A stretch of DNA of 33,541 nt from an uncultured Parabacteroides sp. (GTDB lineage Bacteria > Bacteroidota > Bacteroidia > Bacteroidales > Tannerellaceae). Below are positions 33,532 to 33,541 of the stretch, one piece after another; position 1 is the first letter of the stretch, and each line of letters opens with the position of its first letter. Location: contig URZO01000044.1 in NCBI GenBank assembly GCA_900552465.1, positions 1-33,541 of the forward strand, in the 5' to 3' direction. A model generated the notes under the pieces. It searched no databases. It was not told the origin of the DNA and saw only the letters and a list, made by a program, of their open reading frames with translations. The position numbers and the translations under genes were made by a program.

Positions 33532-33541
33532 AAATACATGC

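Overview
The window looks like the chromosome of an anaerobic gut-type Bacteroidales bacterium, probably Parabacteroides or another Tannerellaceae. This is inferred from gene content and promoter style; no marker gene is present. The signs are a complete-order Na+-NQR operon, a type IX secretion 'plug' homologue (DUF5103), a DUF5686 surface protein, hybrid and LytTR-type signalling, and repeated use of the Bacteroidetes -7 promoter element TAnnTTTG just upstream of genes. No tRNA, rRNA, transposase, phage gene or CRISPR array was seen. The window reads as core/accessory chromosome, not an island.

Layout. (1) 1-5920, minus strand: nqrABCDEF, with nqrF cut by the window edge. NqrC carries an extra N-terminal rubredoxin-like zinc/iron knuckle. 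(2) 6047-7321, plus: T9SS plug-like protein. (3) 7337-7430: a 22-bp-period repeat element. (4) 7429-10845, minus: a primase-like CHC2 protein with a damaged TOPRIM site, a CDF metal exporter and guanine deaminase. (5) 11083-15012, plus: DUF5686 surface protein and an NhaC-type antiporter. (6) 14981-17202, minus: hybrid histidine kinase translationally coupled to a DJ-1/PfpI protein. (7) 17389-20857, plus: aryl-acid CoA ligase, ACT protein, a 46-residue symporter accessory protein and an SSS symporter. (8) 20909-23528, plus: a promoter-small RNA-terminator unit, a second inverted copy of the 22-bp repeat element, a lipoprotein binding protein, and a permease-ATPase fused in one chain. (9) 23525-25033, minus: orphan PAS histidine kinase. 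(10) 25193-28462, plus: tex, ybaK and a hexapeptide acetyltransferase preceded by a perfect 12-bp stem-loop. (11) 28472-29014, minus: possible gene remnant and GtrA. (12) 29118-33511, plus: a thioredoxin-like lipoprotein, an outer-membrane protein, a histidine-less kinase paralogue, an intact LytS-type kinase and a LytTR regulator.

Sodium links several parts: NQR pumps Na+ out, and the SSS symporter and NhaC antiporter would use or trim that gradient. The most unusual items are the rubredoxin-NqrC fusion, the pseudokinase/kinase/LytTR trio with ATGA couplings, the primase-like protein lacking its TOPRIM acidic residues, the permease-ATPase fusion, the inverted pair of 22-bp-period repeat elements, and the discrete small RNA unit at 20909-21022.
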